Assembly: GCF_000513135.1 (NCBI RefSeq)
Contig: NZ_BAUV01000017.1
Coordinates: 1-64,000, forward strand
Reading direction: 5' to 3'
Origin: Halalkalibacter akibai JCM 9157
Lineage (GTDB): Bacteria; Bacillota; Bacilli; Bacillales; Bacillaceae_D
DNA: 64,000 nucleotides
Shown here: positions 1 to 10,054 of the stretch, one piece after another
Numbering within the stretch: position 1 is the stretch's first letter
Layout of the letters: every line of letters starts with the position of its first letter
Translations under genes and position numbers: made by a program
Notes under the pieces: generated by a model
The model's input: the letters and a program-made list of their open reading frames with translations, nothing else
Told to the model about the DNA's origin: nothing
The model's database searches: none

Positions 1-14
1 GCTAGAGCAAGTTT

Positions 15-64
15 GATAGTAAACAGAGAGAACTGGATAGTAAATAGTATAAACTGGATAGTAA
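15..64. repeat. Three 8-bp repeats at exact 21-bp spacing
   Basis: GATAGTAA occurs at 15-22, 36-43 and 57-64, so the period is exactly 21 bp, about two helical turns. The second and third copies share a longer core, AACTGGATAGTAA. The array may extend left of the window. The rest of 65-218 is AT-rich and I see no convincing gene or promoter in it. The spacing suggests protein binding on one DNA face or the remnant of a tandem repeat; which one cannot be told from the sequence. Confidence 0.6.
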
Positions 65-236
65 TAATTTTTTTCTAACATTATCTAACAATAGCGTATA
101 CCTCTAAAAAGCTCACTCCGATAAATCTTCTTGTACAATAACAAATACTTCAAATGTTTATAATTCCGTTGATTAGGTTATATACAATTAGACAACAAAA
201 TATCATTCTTAAACTTTAAAGGAGGAGAATTCGCAA

Positions 237-1022
237 ATGGATCTAGTTAAAAAACTCCAACAAGTGAAGGATATGTATGATGAAAAAGGGATTTTAACAA
301 TTTACCTAAGTACAGATCAAACGAGTAATGATCAACAAAAAGGTGAATGGAAAATACGACTGAAAAATGGCTTAAAAAAATTAGATGAATATAATAATTT
401 AAGTAGTATTGAAAATTGTAAAACATTCAAGAATGTTCAAAGGAAAGCTCTAGATGCCATTAAAAGTATTCAATTAGAATTACCAAGAGGTATTGTATTA
501 GTGGCTTTTCCTAATGGGGATATCTATCTTAAAAAACTTCAGTTGCAGGTTGAAAATGAATTTCATTGGGAAAAGAAACCTATAACAAAGCAATTAGAAA
601 AAATAAAGTCAAACTATCCAAAAGAAGGTATTTTATTTCTTCAAAAAGAAAATGTATACATGATAGAAACTAGTTTGGCTGAAGTAACCCAAGAATATAG
701 TTTTGAATTAGAGGTTGAGAGTAATGACTGGAAACAGTATGAAGGACTAGCTGCTAGAGAAAGAAAAGCTTCAGGGGCTAGTCATCGTGACAAATTTGAA
801 CAAAGATTAGATGCTAATAAATTAAGGTGGTACAAGCAATTATCAGACGAAATAAACGGCAAAATTAAACAAAACAGTATAGAGAATTTATACCTAGTAG
901 GTGAGAAAGAAATAGTGAGTGAATTTCAAAAGATGCTAAACATTAAAAAAGTGACTGTTATTCAAAAAAATTATGCTAACTTAACATCTAAACAAATGAT
1001 TGATCAAATAGTTGCATCTTAA
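237..1022 (+). CDS. Putative VLRF1/baeRF-type eRF1-like protein
   Basis: A 261-residue soluble protein with no signal peptide or membrane segment. The start is supported by AAGGAGGA at 219-226. The N-terminal part (ILTIYLSTD, then GEWKIRLKNGLKKL) and the later segment with GLAARERKASGASH followed by DKFEQR resemble, from memory, the bacterial archaeo-eukaryotic release-factor-like family called VLRF1/baeRF. In that family an SGxSH-type loop sits where eRF1 has its catalytic GGQ loop. Such proteins are thought to act on ribosomes, perhaps in rescue of stalled peptidyl-tRNA. It is a single-gene unit closed by a terminator, upstream of the ctsR stress operon. The family call is a recollection and the function is inference. 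Confidence 0.55.
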   Translation: MDLVKKLQQVKDMYDEKGILTIYLSTDQTSNDQQKGEWKIRLKNGLKKLDEYNNLSSIENCKTFKNVQRKALDAIKSIQLELPRGIVLVAFPNGDIYLKKLQLQVENEFHWEKKPITKQLEKIKSNYPKEGILFLQKENVYMIETSLAEVTQEYSFELEVESNDWKQYEGLAARERKASGASHRDKFEQRLDANKLRWYKQLSDEINGKIKQNSIENLYLVGEKEIVSEFQKMLNIKKVTVIQKNYANLTSKQMIDQIVAS

Positions 1023-1029
1023 TAAGCCT

Positions 1030-1070
1030 GAGGTTGTCTTTGTATTTTGCAATGACAACCTCTTGTTTTT
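1030..1070 (+). terminator. Rho-independent terminator after the eRF1-like gene
   Basis: The arms GAGGTTGTC (1030-1038) and GACAACCTC (1054-1062) pair perfectly over 9 bp and are followed by a T-rich tract to 1070. It ends the first gene before the ctsR promoter. Confidence 0.85.
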
Positions 1071-1136
1071 ACATATTTCTTTATTCTTGGTTTATCAAGT
1101 ATATAGGCATGGTTATACTAATTGAATGCGTACATA

Positions 1137-1165
1137 TTGCACTTTTAACATAGAACGAATATAAT
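1137..1165 (+). promoter_or_regulatory. Sigma-A promoter of the ctsR operon
   Basis: TTGCAC (1137-1142) and TATAAT (1160-1165) are separated by 17 bp. The CtsR operator begins 8 bp after the -10 box, so it covers the expected transcription start. Confidence 0.85.
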
Positions 1166-1173
1166 GAAAATAT

Positions 1174-1202
1174 AGTCAAAGAAAGTCAAAGTCAAAGTCA
1201 AA
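1174..1202 (+). promoter_or_regulatory. CtsR operator with two extra repeat units
   Basis: AGTCAAA (1174-1180), GAA, AGTCAAA (1184-1190) matches the known CtsR heptad direct repeat with a 3-bp gap. Two further GTCAAA units follow directly at 1191-1196 and 1197-1202, giving four units in a row. The position over the transcription start fits autorepression of ctsR-mcsA-mcsB-clpC, relieved by heat or protein stress. Confidence 0.85.
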
Positions 1203-1223
1203 CCAGTGAGGGGAGGGCAAGGT

Positions 1224-1694
1224 TTGAGAAATATATCGGACATCATTGAAGAGTATTTAAAAGCTACAATTAAGAATAGTGGAGATGATCCACTAGAAAT
1301 TAAAAGAAGTGAAATAGCAAAAAAGTTTCAATGTGTACCTTCACAAATTAATTATGTTATTCAAACGCGGTTTACCCTTGAAAAGGGTTATCAGGTTGAA
1401 AGTAAAAGGGGTGGTGGTGGCTATATAAGAATCATGCGAGTTAGTCCACGTGATCAATTAGATTTACTCGATCAAATGATTAGAATTATAGCTAACCACA
1501 TAGATCAGAATACAGCTGAAAATATAATTATTCGACTTTTTGAGGAAGAGGCAATAACTAAAAGAGAAGCGAATATAATGTTAAGTGTAATGGATCGTAC
1601 TTTATATAACACTAATGTAAGTCATCGTGATGAAGTCCGAGCTAATATATTAAAGGCGATGTTACAAACATTAAAATACAAAGAATTATCTTAG
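1224..1694 (+). CDS. ctsR: CtsR, class III heat-shock repressor
   Basis: A 156-residue DNA-binding repressor of clp genes. The N-terminal winged helix-turn-helix is clear (FQCVPSQINYVIQTRF), as is the glycine-rich wing (SKRGGGGYIRI) that senses heat in B. subtilis CtsR. The C-terminal half is the dimerisation domain and McsB/ClpC target. I chose TTG at 1224 because the purine-rich RBS (GGGGAGGG, about 1210-1217) lies at normal distance and B. subtilis CtsR starts at the matching NISDII segment; an upstream GTG at 1206 has no RBS. First gene of the operon, it stops directly before mcsA. Confidence 0.96.
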   Translation: MRNISDIIEEYLKATIKNSGDDPLEIKRSEIAKKFQCVPSQINYVIQTRFTLEKGYQVESKRGGGGYIRIMRVSPRDQLDLLDQMIRIIANHIDQNTAENIIIRLFEEEAITKREANIMLSVMDRTLYNTNVSHRDEVRANILKAMLQTLKYKELS

Positions 1695-1709
1695 ATGGGA
1701 GGAGTTTTG

Positions 1710-2240
1710 TTGCTTTGTCAGGAATGTAATAAAAGACAGGCTAGTTTGCATTTTGCCAAGATCATAAATGGAGAAAAAACTGAATTTCATATTTGTGAAC
1801 AATGTGCGAAGGAAAAAGGAGAATATTTTCCAGGGACAAATAGTTTCTCTATTCATCAACTTTTATCGGGGTTATTAAATTTTGAACAGCCTATTAAAGC
1901 CGGAAAAGAACAGAATTCAGCTCAAAAAGTAGAGTGTAATAAATGCGGAATGACTTATGAACAATTTACGCAAGCTGGTAGGTTTGGATGTGCGCACTGT
2001 TACAAAAGTTTTGAAAGTAAATTAGAACCTATCTTAAAAAGAGTGCATAGTGGAAACCATACACACGCTGGAAAGCTACCTGAGCGAATTGGTGGTGGCA
2101 TACAAATTCAAAGACAAATTGAATCATTAAAGCAACAGTTAAAAAAGCTAATTGATCAAGAAGAATTTGAAAAAGCTGCAGAATTACGTGATGAAATTCG
2201 CGCTCTAGAAAAACAAAAGATAGAACAAGAGGAGGGCTAA
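1710..2240 (+). CDS. mcsA: McsA, zinc-binding activator of McsB
   Basis: Activator and adaptor of the arginine kinase McsB. Four CxxC pairs (LCQEC, ICEQC, CNKC, CAHC) form the expected zinc sites. The C-terminal stretch from about residue 135 is a UVR-type coiled coil ([12 protein letters not shown]), like that found in ClpC. TTG at 1710 is preferred: GGGAGGA at 1697-1703 sits 6 bp upstream and the product then begins MLCQEC like the family. An ATG at 1695 overlaps that RBS and is unlikely. It is 176 residues long and followed 4 bp later by mcsB. Confidence 0.95.
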   Translation: MLCQECNKRQASLHFAKIINGEKTEFHICEQCAKEKGEYFPGTNSFSIHQLLSGLLNFEQPIKAGKEQNSAQKVECNKCGMTYEQFTQAGRFGCAHCYKSFESKLEPILKRVHSGNHTHAGKLPERIGGGIQIQRQIESLKQQLKKLIDQEEFEKAAELRDEIRALEKQKIEQEEG

Positions 2241-2244
2241 TTGT

Positions 2245-3321
2245 ATGTCACTTCAGAAATTTATTTCGGAAGCATTAAGCCCTTGGATGAAAAAAGATGG
2301 TCCAGATTCGGATATTGTCCTGAGTTCTCGAATAAGATTAGCTAGAAACCTAAAAGAGTATAAGTTTCCTCTTTTATCTTCTATGGAAGAGTCCTACGCA
2401 ACGTGTAAGCATATTGGCGAAGCTTTAACACAAGAAGAATTTGATTCAATCGGCTCTTTAGAGTGGTTACGGATTGATGATATGAAGACCAATGAAAAGA
2501 GAGTTCTCGTCGAAAAGCATTTAATTAGCCCTCATTTAGCTGATCAATCTAAGCACGGTGCTGTTCTTCTTGATAAAGATGAGGCTGTCAGCATTATGAT
2601 TAATGAAGAGGACCATATCCGAATTCAATGTCTATTACCAGGGTTTCAACTTGGGCTCGGACTTGAGAAGGCAAATGAAATTGATGATTGGATTGAACAA
2701 AAGTTAACGTATGCTTTTGATGAGAAAAGAGGTTATTTAACAAGTTGTCCAACAAATGTTGGGACAGGTTTAAGAGCTTCAGTGATGATGCATTTGCCAG
2801 CACTTGCTATGACTCAGCAATTAAATCGTATTTTACCTGCAATTAATCAATTAGGATTGGTTGTTAGAGGAATTTACGGGGAAGGTAGCGAAGCTTTAGG
2901 TAACCTATTTCAAATCTCTAACCAATTAACTTTAGGAAAATCTGAAGAGGATATCGTTGAGGATTTACGTGGGGTCGTTCTACAGTTGATCCAACAAGAG
3001 CGTTCAGCAAGAGAGAATTTACTTGATCAATCAAGATTACAATTAGAAGATCGGGTTCACCGGGCTTTTGGGATACTTGCTCATAGTCGGTTGATCGAAT
3101 CGAAAGAAGCAACTCAACGCTTATCTAATGTCAGACTTGGAATTGATTTAGGTCTAATTAAGGGTCTATCTGGAAATATCTTAAATGAATTAATGATATT
3201 AACTCAACCAGGATTCCTACAGCAATATGCAGGTGAAGTGTTGTCACCTGAATTGCGTGACGAGAGAAGAGCAACGCTTATTAGGGAAAGATTAAAGCTA
3301 GAGGAAGAAACCAACGAATAA
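2245..3321 (+). CDS. mcsB: McsB, protein arginine kinase
   Basis: Phosphorylates arginine on CtsR and on misfolded proteins, marking them for ClpCP degradation. The 358-residue protein has the phosphagen-kinase catalytic fold, with SSRIRLARN near the N-terminus and GEGSEALGN later. The RDERRA motif at residues 338-343 is the known phosphoarginine-binding allosteric site. ATG at 2245 follows GAGGAGGG. It lies between its activator mcsA and the protease chaperone clpC in one operon. Confidence 0.97.
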   Translation: MSLQKFISEALSPWMKKDGPDSDIVLSSRIRLARNLKEYKFPLLSSMEESYATCKHIGEALTQEEFDSIGSLEWLRIDDMKTNEKRVLVEKHLISPHLADQSKHGAVLLDKDEAVSIMINEEDHIRIQCLLPGFQLGLGLEKANEIDDWIEQKLTYAFDEKRGYLTSCPTNVGTGLRASVMMHLPALAMTQQLNRILPAINQLGLVVRGIYGEGSEALGNLFQISNQLTLGKSEEDIVEDLRGVVLQLIQQERSARENLLDQSRLQLEDRVHRAFGILAHSRLIESKEATQRLSNVRLGIDLGLIKGLSGNILNELMILTQPGFLQQYAGEVLSPELRDERRATLIRERLKLEEETNE

Positions 3322-3338
3322 TCTGGAGGTGGACGTTT

Positions 3339-5789
3339 ATGATGTTTGGACGTTTTACAGAGAGAGCACAGAAAGTATTGGCATTAGCACAGGAAGAAGC
3401 AGTAAGACTAGGTCATAATAATATTGGTACTGAACATATCTTACTCGGTTTAATTAGAGAAGGAGAAGGAATTGCCGCTAAAGCCTTACAAGCGCTTGGT
3501 CTTGGTTCAGAAAAGATTCAAAAAGAGGTAGAAACTCTGATTGGTAAAGGACAAGAAGGTTCAAAAACCATTCACTATACACCACGAGCTAAAAAGGTAA
3601 TTGAGCTATCAATGGATGAGGCTCGCAAATTGGGTCATTCCTATGTCGGTACTGAACATATCCTTCTTGGATTAATTCGTGAAGGAGAAGGCGTTGCAGC
3701 GCGTGTACTTAACAATCTAGGTGTAAGTTTAAATAAAGCTCGTCAGCAAGTACTACAACTTCTAGGAAGCAATGAAGTGGGAAGCTCTTCTAATCAGTCT
3801 ACTGGATCAAGTAATGCTAACACTCCGACTCTTGATAGCTTAGCAAGAGATTTAACAGCTGTTGCTAGAGAAGAAACACTTGATCCCGTTATTGGACGTA
3901 GTAAAGAAATTGAGAGAGTTATTCAAGTTCTTAGTCGTCGTACAAAAAACAATCCTGTTCTAATTGGAGAGCCTGGTGTTGGTAAAACAGCTATAGCTGA
4001 AGGATTGGCTCAAGCAATTATTGCAAATGAAGTGCCAGAAACACTTCGAAACAAGCGTGTAATGACGCTTGATATGGGGACTGTAGTAGCTGGAACCAAG
4101 TATCGTGGTGAATTTGAAGATCGGTTGAAGAAAGTCATGGATGAAATTCGCCAGGCTGGTAATGTCATTTTGTTCATCGATGAACTTCATACGTTAATCG
4201 GAGCTGGTGGTGCAGAAGGAGCGATCGATGCTTCAAATATTTTAAAGCCGTCACTTGCCCGTGGAGAATTACAATGTATTGGTGCTACAACACTTGATGA
4301 GTATCGTAAATACATTGAAAAGGATGCGGCTCTTGAGCGTCGTTTCCAACCAATTCAAGTAAATGAACCAACACTTGATGAATCAGTTTTAATTTTAAGA
4401 GGGCTACGTGATCGTTATGAGGCTCATCATCGTGTAACTATTACTGATGATGCGATTGAAGCAGCGGTTAAACTTTCAGATCGTTATATTTCTGATCGTT
4501 TCTTACCAGATAAAGCAATTGACTTAATTGATGAGGCTGGTTCAAAGGTTCGTCTTAAGTCGTATACAGCGCCACCAAATTTAAAAGAGCTTGAACAACG
4601 TCTAGATGAAACAAGAAAAGAAAAAGACGCAGCTGTTCAAAGCCAAGAGTTTGAAAAAGCAGCTTCTTTACGTGACACAGAGCAACGTCTTCGTGAAGAA
4701 TTAGAAGAAATGAAAAATGAGTGGAAAAAGAAGCAAGGTCAAGAAGATACAGAAGTCACAGCGGAAGACATTGCTCAAGTTGTAGCAAGTTGGACGGGTG
4801 TACCAGTATCGAAACTTGCAGAAGAAGAAACGGATCGTTTATTAAAAATGGAGTCTATTCTCCATGAAAGAGTTGTTGGTCAGGAAGAAGCGGTAATCTC
4901 TATTTCTAAAGCAATACGCCGGGCACGTGCTGGTCTAAAAGATCCAAAACGTCCAATTGGTTCATTTATTTTCCTAGGTCCAACAGGTGTTGGTAAAACG
5001 GAACTAGCTAGAGCTGTAGCTGAAACATTATTTGGAGACGAGGATTCCGTGATCAGAATAGATATGTCGGAATATATGGAAAAGCATACGACAAGCCGAC
5101 TAGTTGGTTCGCCTCCAGGGTATGTTGGGCATGATGATGGTGGTCAGTTAACTGAAAAAGTACGTCGTAAACCTTATTCAGTTATCTTACTTGATGAGAT
5201 AGAGAAAGCTCATCCTGAGGTTTTTAATATTCTCCTTCAAGTTCTAGAGGATGGTCGCCTAACAGATTCAAAAGGTAGAACGGTAGATTTCCGTAACACA
5301 GCGATCATTATGACTTCAAATGTCGGAGCAAGTACATTAAAAAGCAATAAGTTCCTAGGTTTTAACACAGAGGGTGAAAATCAGGAATACAAAGATATGA
5401 AGGGCAAAGTAATGGACGAATTAAAACGTAGCTTCCGTCCGGAATTCTTGAATCGTATTGATGAATTGATTGTTTTCCATTCATTAGAGAAGAAGCATAT
5501 TCGTGAAATCATTACTCTAATGTCAGACCAACTGAAAAAACGTTTATTGGAGCAGGGAATTGAGTTTGAATTAACAGAAGCTGCAAAAGATAAAATTACA
5601 GACTTAGGCTTTGATCCGGAATACGGGGCACGTCCACTTCGCCGAGCATTACAAAAACAAGTGGAAGATCGCCTGTCAGAAGAGTTGCTAAAAGGAACAA
5701 TTGTCAAAGGTCAAAAAGCCATTATTGACGTAAAAGATGGCGAACTCTATGTAGAAACAGTTGGAGAAAAAGAAAACCTCCAAGTGTAA
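3339..5789 (+). CDS. clpC: ClpC, AAA+ unfoldase of the Clp protease
   Basis: An 816-residue Hsp100 ATPase that unfolds phosphoarginine-tagged and adaptor-delivered proteins for ClpP. It has two N-terminal Clp repeats (residues 1-145), D1 with Walker A GEPGVGKT near residue 210 and FIDELHT, a UVR-like middle domain (about 420-460) and D2 with GPTGVGKT near 547. It is highly similar to B. subtilis ClpC, including the MMFGRF start. The RBS CTGGAGGTGG precedes two adjacent ATGs (3339, 3342). Last gene of the CtsR-controlled operon; an intergenic repeat and a terminator follow. Confidence 0.98.
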   Translation: MMFGRFTERAQKVLALAQEEAVRLGHNNIGTEHILLGLIREGEGIAAKALQALGLGSEKIQKEVETLIGKGQEGSKTIHYTPRAKKVIELSMDEARKLGHSYVGTEHILLGLIREGEGVAARVLNNLGVSLNKARQQVLQLLGSNEVGSSSNQSTGSSNANTPTLDSLARDLTAVAREETLDPVIGRSKEIERVIQVLSRRTKNNPVLIGEPGVGKTAIAEGLAQAIIANEVPETLRNKRVMTLDMGTVVAGTKYRGEFEDRLKKVMDEIRQAGNVILFIDELHTLIGAGGAEGAIDASNILKPSLARGELQCIGATTLDEYRKYIEKDAALERRFQPIQVNEPTLDESVLILRGLRDRYEAHHRVTITDDAIEAAVKLSDRYISDRFLPDKAIDLIDEAGSKVRLKSYTAPPNLKELEQRLDETRKEKDAAVQSQEFEKAASLRDTEQRLREELEEMKNEWKKKQGQEDTEVTAEDIAQVVASWTGVPVSKLAEEETDRLLKMESILHERVVGQEEAVISISKAIRRARAGLKDPKRPIGSFIFLGPTGVGKTELARAVAETLFGDEDSVIRIDMSEYMEKHTTSRLVGSPPGYVGHDDGGQLTEKVRRKPYSVILLDEIEKAHPEVFNILLQVLEDGRLTDSKGRTVDFRNTAIIMTSNVGASTLKSNKFLGFNTEGENQEYKDMKGKVMDELKRSFRPEFLNRIDELIVFHSLEKKHIREIITLMSDQLKKRLLEQGIEFELTEAAKDKITDLGFDPEYGARPLRRALQKQVEDRLSEELLKGTIVKGQKAIIDVKDGELYVETVGEKENLQV

Positions 5790-5795
5790 GATCAT

Positions 5796-5962
5796 TTATA
5801 AAAAGGTCGAACTTTACCTTTTATAACAGATGCATTGAGCGAAGCCGCAACAAAAGCTCTTAAGCTTACTATGAATGAACTTCTCATAGTAAGCGCGTTG
5901 CGAGAGAAGCTGATGCAAGGATTATTGCTATCATGAAGCAGTTCAACCCTTACCTTTTATAA
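5796..5962. repeat. Structured intergenic element between clpC and radA
   Basis: The 13-mer TTACCTTTTATAA is present at 5814-5826 and again at 5950-5962. Between the copies lie nested inverted repeats: an 11-bp perfect stem (GCTTACTATGA 5864-5874 with TCATAGTAAGC 5884-5894), CGCAAC 5846-5851 with GTTGCG 5897-5902, and TGCAT 5831-5835 with ATGCA 5913-5917. A further small inverted repeat spans 5796-5826. No protein-coding frame is evident. It could be a MITE-like repeat or a structured RNA in the clpC 3' region. Confidence 0.5.
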
Positions 5963-5991
5963 AATAACAATATAAGTAAGTTAGATGAGTA

Positions 5992-6028
5992 GAAAAGCCG
6001 AGGGATAGTCATATTCTCTCGGCTTTTC
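5992..6028 (+). terminator. Rho-independent terminator of the clpC operon
   Basis: GAAAAGCCGAG (5992-6002) pairs with CTCGGCTTTTC (6018-6028), an 11-bp perfect stem with T residues in the descending arm. It separates clpC from radA, which then has its own promoter. Confidence 0.8.
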
Positions 6029-6065
6029 ACCATATAGTGTAGAAAGGGAACTTTTTTCTTCACTC

Positions 6066-6074
6066 TGGTACAAT
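6066..6074 (+). promoter_or_regulatory. Extended -10 promoter for radA-disA
   Basis: TG at 6066-6067, one base, then TACAAT at 6069-6074 form an extended -10. No good -35 is visible. The RBS GAAGGAAGTGA follows before the radA ATG at 6108. Confidence 0.55.
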
Positions 6075-6107
6075 AGATACAAAAGAGTTGAAGGAAGTGA
6101 GCCGACA

Positions 6108-7484
6108 ATGGCAAAAAAGAAAACAAAGTTTGTCTGTCAAGAATGCGGCTATGAGTCAGCAAAATGGATGGGGAAATGTCCAGGTTGTCAAAGTTGGAAT
6201 ACGATGGTAGAAGAATTTGAATCTTCGGCTAAGCAATCTAGTCGTAGTTATGTTACCTCATCAGCTACTGGCGGATCAAAGCCTCAATCGATTATTTCCA
6301 TACAGAGTGAAACAGAGGCAAGGATAAGTACAACGATGCTTGAATTAGATCGTGTACTTGGAGGAGGCATTGTCCCAGGTTCGTTAGTGTTAGTTGGTGG
6401 TGATCCTGGTATTGGGAAATCAACGCTTTTGCTTCAACTTTCCTCTAAATTAGCAGAAACGAAGCAAAAGGTGTTATATATTTCTGGAGAAGAATCAGTA
6501 AAACAGACGAAGTTACGCTCAGACCGGCTCGGTGTATCTTCAGCAGATCTTTATGTATTAGCAGAAACGGATATTTCATTTATTGAACGTGCGATTGATG
6601 AAGTTCAGCCAACTTTAGTTGTGATTGATTCTATTCAAACGGTTTATCAGGAGGAAATTACTTCAGCACCAGGAAGTGTGGCTCAGGTTAGAGAGTGCAC
6701 AGCAGCTTTCATGAGAATCGCTAAAACAAAAGGAATTGCGATTTTTATTGTAGGTCATGTAACAAAACAAGGCTCAATTGCTGGTCCTAAATTACTCGAA
6801 CACATGGTTGACTCGGTTCTTTATTTTGAAGGAGAGCGGCATCATACGTATCGAATTTTACGAGCTGTTAAAAATAGATTTGGATCAACAAACGAGATGG
6901 GAATTTTTGAAATGAAGGAATTAGGACTAGAAGAAGTTTTGAATCCATCTGAAATTTTCCTAGAAGAACGTTCCACAGGAGCAGCAGGTTCAATTGTTGT
7001 TGCATCAATGGAAGGAACAAGACCCGTTCTTGTAGAAATACAAGCATTAATCTCTCCTACAAGTTTTGGAAATCCACGAAGGATGGCAACTGGGGTTGAC
7101 CATAATCGTGTTTCGTTATTAATGGCCGTATTAGAAAAAAGAGTAGGACTACTACTACAAAATCAAGATGCTTATCTAAATGTAGCGGGGGGAATTCGTT
7201 TAGATGAGCCAGCAATAGATTTAGCGATTGCGTTGTGTATTGCTTCTAGTTTCAGAAATCAAATTACGAATCCGACTGACGTTGCAATTGGTGAAGTAGG
7301 ACTAACAGGAGAAATCAGACGTGTTTCAAGAATTGAGCAAAGAGTAAACGAGGCTGCTAAACTTGGATTTAAACGAGTCATTATCCCTGAGAAAAATTTA
7401 GGTGGTTGGACTTATCCAAAAGGAATTCAAGTGATCGGTGTTCCATCATTAGAGAGAGCGCTAGAGGTCGGATTAGGAGGGTAA
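6108..7484 (+). CDS. radA: RadA, DNA repair branch-migration ATPase
   Basis: Helps RecA-dependent recombination and repair by driving branch migration. The 458-residue protein has an N-terminal C4 zinc finger (CQECG, then CPGC), Walker [10 protein letters not shown] at about residue 100, the RadA-specific [11 protein letters not shown] motif, and a C-terminal Lon-protease-like domain that in this family does not cleave. disA begins 2 bp after its stop, so the two are cotranscribed, as in Bacillus. Confidence 0.97.
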   Translation: MAKKKTKFVCQECGYESAKWMGKCPGCQSWNTMVEEFESSAKQSSRSYVTSSATGGSKPQSIISIQSETEARISTTMLELDRVLGGGIVPGSLVLVGGDPGIGKSTLLLQLSSKLAETKQKVLYISGEESVKQTKLRSDRLGVSSADLYVLAETDISFIERAIDEVQPTLVVIDSIQTVYQEEITSAPGSVAQVRECTAAFMRIAKTKGIAIFIVGHVTKQGSIAGPKLLEHMVDSVLYFEGERHHTYRILRAVKNRFGSTNEMGIFEMKELGLEEVLNPSEIFLEERSTGAAGSIVVASMEGTRPVLVEIQALISPTSFGNPRRMATGVDHNRVSLLMAVLEKRVGLLLQNQDAYLNVAGGIRLDEPAIDLAIALCIASSFRNQITNPTDVAIGEVGLTGEIRRVSRIEQRVNEAAKLGFKRVIIPEKNLGGWTYPKGIQVIGVPSLERALEVGLGG

Positions 7485-7486
7485 AA

Positions 7487-8562
7487 ATGGGCGAAGGAAA
7501 AAAGCGGTATGCTTTTATCCAAAATGTGTTGAAACTAGTTGCACCGGGGACTGATTTACGTGCTGGAATTGATAACGTTTTGCGTGCTAAAACAGGGGGG
7601 TTAATTGTTATTGGGTATGATAATGCGATGATCCCCATCGTTGACGGTGGTTTTTTATCAACTGTGATTTTTCTCCAGCCTATCTTTATGAACTTGCAAA
7701 AATGGATGGAGCTATAATTTTGAGTGAGGATGGAAAAAGAATTTTGTACGCCAATACACAACTTGTTCCTAATAACGGGATCTCTTCTAATGAAACAGGT
7801 ATACGTCACCGTACAGCAGAACGAGTAGCAAAACAAACAGGAAATTTAGTTGTTTCCATTTCGCAAAGAAGAAATGTGATAACTCTTTATCAAGGAGACC
7901 ATCGTTATTCGTTAAAAGATATTGGGGTGATTTTAACGAAGGCGAACCAAGCTATTCAGACACTGGAAAAATACAAAGTTGTTCTGGATCAGGGGATTAC
8001 CAATCTAGGAGCACTAGAATTTGAGCAACTAGTTACGTTTCATGAAGTGACGCAGGTTATTCACCGTGTCCAAATGGTGCTGAGAATTAAAAGAGAGATC
8101 TTAAATTATATTAATGAACTTGGCAACGAAGGTCGGTTGATTACGATGCAGTTAAATGAACTTGTTGCTAATACGGAAAAAGAAGCTCTACTTTTGCTAA
8201 AAGATTACGTGAAAAATCCCAACCAAAATGTGAACGAAATCTTGAAGGAATTAACGAAAACTCAAACAGAGGAACTTTTAGATGAGCAAGAGATTGTAAA
8301 AGTACTCGGTTATAGCAAGAATATTAATATTCAAGAGCAAGCGGTCTCTCCAAGAGGATATCGAATTCTTCACAGAATACCTAGATTACCATCTTCTATT
8401 ATCAGTAACCTTATTGAGAAATACGGGAATTTAACCAATATCTTGTTTGCTAGTACAGATGAATTAGATGAAGTAGAAGGAATTGGAGAACCAAGAGCCA
8501 AGATGATAAAAGATGGCCTAAATCGAATACAAGAACAATTGTTCGTAGACAGGCATATATAA
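7487..8562 (+). CDS. disA: DisA, diadenylate cyclase scanning DNA (one-base frameshift)
   Basis: Makes c-di-AMP from two ATP and pauses at branched DNA, linking DNA integrity to signalling. The first part (7487 to about 7656) includes [16 protein letters not shown] and VDGGF. The rest is in a frame set by one lost base and holds [18 protein letters not shown], the helical spine and the C-terminal helix-hairpin-helix ([16 protein letters not shown]). The break lies in the T run at 7651-7656: adding one T gives [25 protein letters not shown], the family sequence. Both halves match B. subtilis DisA, so I treat the gene as intact and the base as a sequencing error. ATG at 7487 follows TTAGGAGGG. 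Confidence 0.9.
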
Positions 8563-8572
8563 AAGGAAACGA

Positions 8573-8601
8573 TTGACGATAGCTTAAACTAACGGTATAA
8601 T
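8573..8601 (+). promoter_or_regulatory. Sigma-A promoter upstream of yacL
   Basis: TTGACG (8573-8578) and TATAAT (8596-8601) with a 17-bp spacer. This predicts a leader of about 135 nt before yacL. A second TATAAT at 8719-8724 has no matching -35. Confidence 0.75.
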
Positions 8602-8745
8602 TAGAAGTTTTCAGAATTGACAAAATATTTATCGTTTGTTACGTTTAATGAAGTACGGAATAATCTTGAGATTTTATGTGAAATACAGTTTGCTAGGTTT
8701 CAATTTCGAAATCTTGTCTATAATAATAAAAGGAGGTGAATATGG

Positions 8746-9840
8746 ATGTTAAAGCGTATAGTCCAGCTTTTTTTCGTTCTAGTTGGGGGAACTTTAGGAT
8801 TTCTTTTTATCCCAGAACTAATCCATATTATAAATTTAGGCGAAGTTCCGAGTTGGGTTACAAGTTCTTATGCTGGTGCAGTATTTGGTGCTATTATTTT
8901 ATTTATCGCAACATTTTGGCTTGCAGATTATATTGTGAACGTAATGAAACTTCTGGAAGAAGCAATTGTTCGTGCTCCAGTAACAGACGTTCTATTTGGA
9001 ACAATGGGTTTAATTATAGGTTTGATTGTAGCTTATTTAATTGGGATTCCGTTAAATGCGATTAATATTCCTATAGTCAGTACGGTGCTACCCATATTTG
9101 TAACAATATTCGTTGGTTATTTTGGTTTTCAAATTGGCTTCAAGAAACGTGATGAACTTATTAATTTATTTACATTAACTAGAAGCCTAGGTAAGAAAAA
9201 AGAAGATGAAGATCATGCTGTAGAAATGGGAAAACAACTGAAAATCCTCGATACAAGCGTTATTATTGACGGGCGTATTGCAGATATTTGTAAAACGGGT
9301 TTCTTAGAAGGGACGCTCGTCATTCCAGAATTTGTTTTAGAGGAACTCCAACATATTGCTGATTCTTCAGACGTTTTGAAACGAAATAGAGGGCGTCGAG
9401 GGTTAGATATTCTTAATAAAATTCAAAAAGAACTACCTACAAATGTTGAAATTTACGAAGGTGATTTTGAAGACATTTCAGAAGTAGATAGTAAATTAGT
9501 AAAGCTTGCGAAAATTTCCCACGGAATAGTTGTAACGAATGATTTTAACTTAAATAAAGTGTGCGAGTTACAAGGTGTATCTGTATTAAATATAAATGAC
9601 CTCGCAAACGCAGTGAAGCCAGTTGTTTTACCTGGAGAAGAATTGAAAGTTCAAGTGATTAAAGATGGTAAGGAACAGCATCAAGGAGTAGCGTATCTAG
9701 ATGATGGAACGATGATTGTCGTTGAAGGTGGTCGTGACTTTATTGGAAAACATATTGATGTTGTGGTTACAAGTGTACTGCAAACAAGTGCCGGTAGAAT
9801 GATTTTTGCTAAACCTAAAGTACTTGAAAAGGCATTATAA
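8746..9840 (+). CDS. yacL: YacL, membrane PIN/TRAM-domain protein
   Basis: A 364-residue protein of the PIN-TRAM family. Four hydrophobic segments fill residues 1-130. A PIN nuclease-like domain follows ([16 protein letters not shown] near residue 168, later VVTNDFNLN) with the usual acidic residues, and a TRAM RNA-binding domain lies at the C-terminus (about 300-360). A membrane-anchored ribonuclease is the usual inference; a substrate is not evident here. ATG 8746 has the strong RBS AAAGGAGGTG. Conserved in this position between disA and ispD in Bacillus. Confidence 0.93.
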   Translation: MLKRIVQLFFVLVGGTLGFLFIPELIHIINLGEVPSWVTSSYAGAVFGAIILFIATFWLADYIVNVMKLLEEAIVRAPVTDVLFGTMGLIIGLIVAYLIGIPLNAINIPIVSTVLPIFVTIFVGYFGFQIGFKKRDELINLFTLTRSLGKKKEDEDHAVEMGKQLKILDTSVIIDGRIADICKTGFLEGTLVIPEFVLEELQHIADSSDVLKRNRGRRGLDILNKIQKELPTNVEIYEGDFEDISEVDSKLVKLAKISHGIVVTNDFNLNKVCELQGVSVLNINDLANAVKPVVLPGEELKVQVIKDGKEQHQGVAYLDDGTMIVVEGGRDFIGKHIDVVVTSVLQTSAGRMIFAKPKVLEKAL

Positions 9841-9847
9841 TGATTCT

Positions 9848-9884
9848 AAAAAGCGCTGAATCCATTTGGATGTGCGCTTTTTTT
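9848..9884 (+). terminator. Rho-independent terminator after yacL
   Basis: The AAAAGCGC arm ends at 9856 and GCGCTTTT starts at 9874, with inner ATCC/GGAT pairing and seven T residues (9878-9884). Confidence 0.85.
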
Positions 9885-9958
9885 CTGAAGAAAACGTCTG
9901 TTTAAATTCATAGTACAGGCATATACAAAACAAACATATGTTACAAGTTGGGAGATCA

Positions 9959-9967
9959 TGCTAAAAT
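9959..9967 (+). promoter_or_regulatory. Extended -10 for ispD-ispF
   Basis: TGC followed by TAAAAT (9962-9967) forms an extended -10; the -35 region is poor. It lies about 90 bp before the ispD start. Confidence 0.4.
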
Positions 9968-10054
9968 AATAAAGATATTTTTGAGTAGCTTTCATTGTTA
10001 TTTCATTTGACGTTCAAAACGTATGATCTTGGTTACATATTGGGAGAGGCTAAA

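Noticed and set aside
7487-8562. Programmed frameshifting in disA
   Set aside because: No known recoding in this family, and four other genes show the same one-base loss, which fits sequencing error better.
8736-9065. Open frame overlapping the start of yacL
   Set aside because: It is out of frame with the well-conserved PIN/TRAM protein and has no recognisable content.
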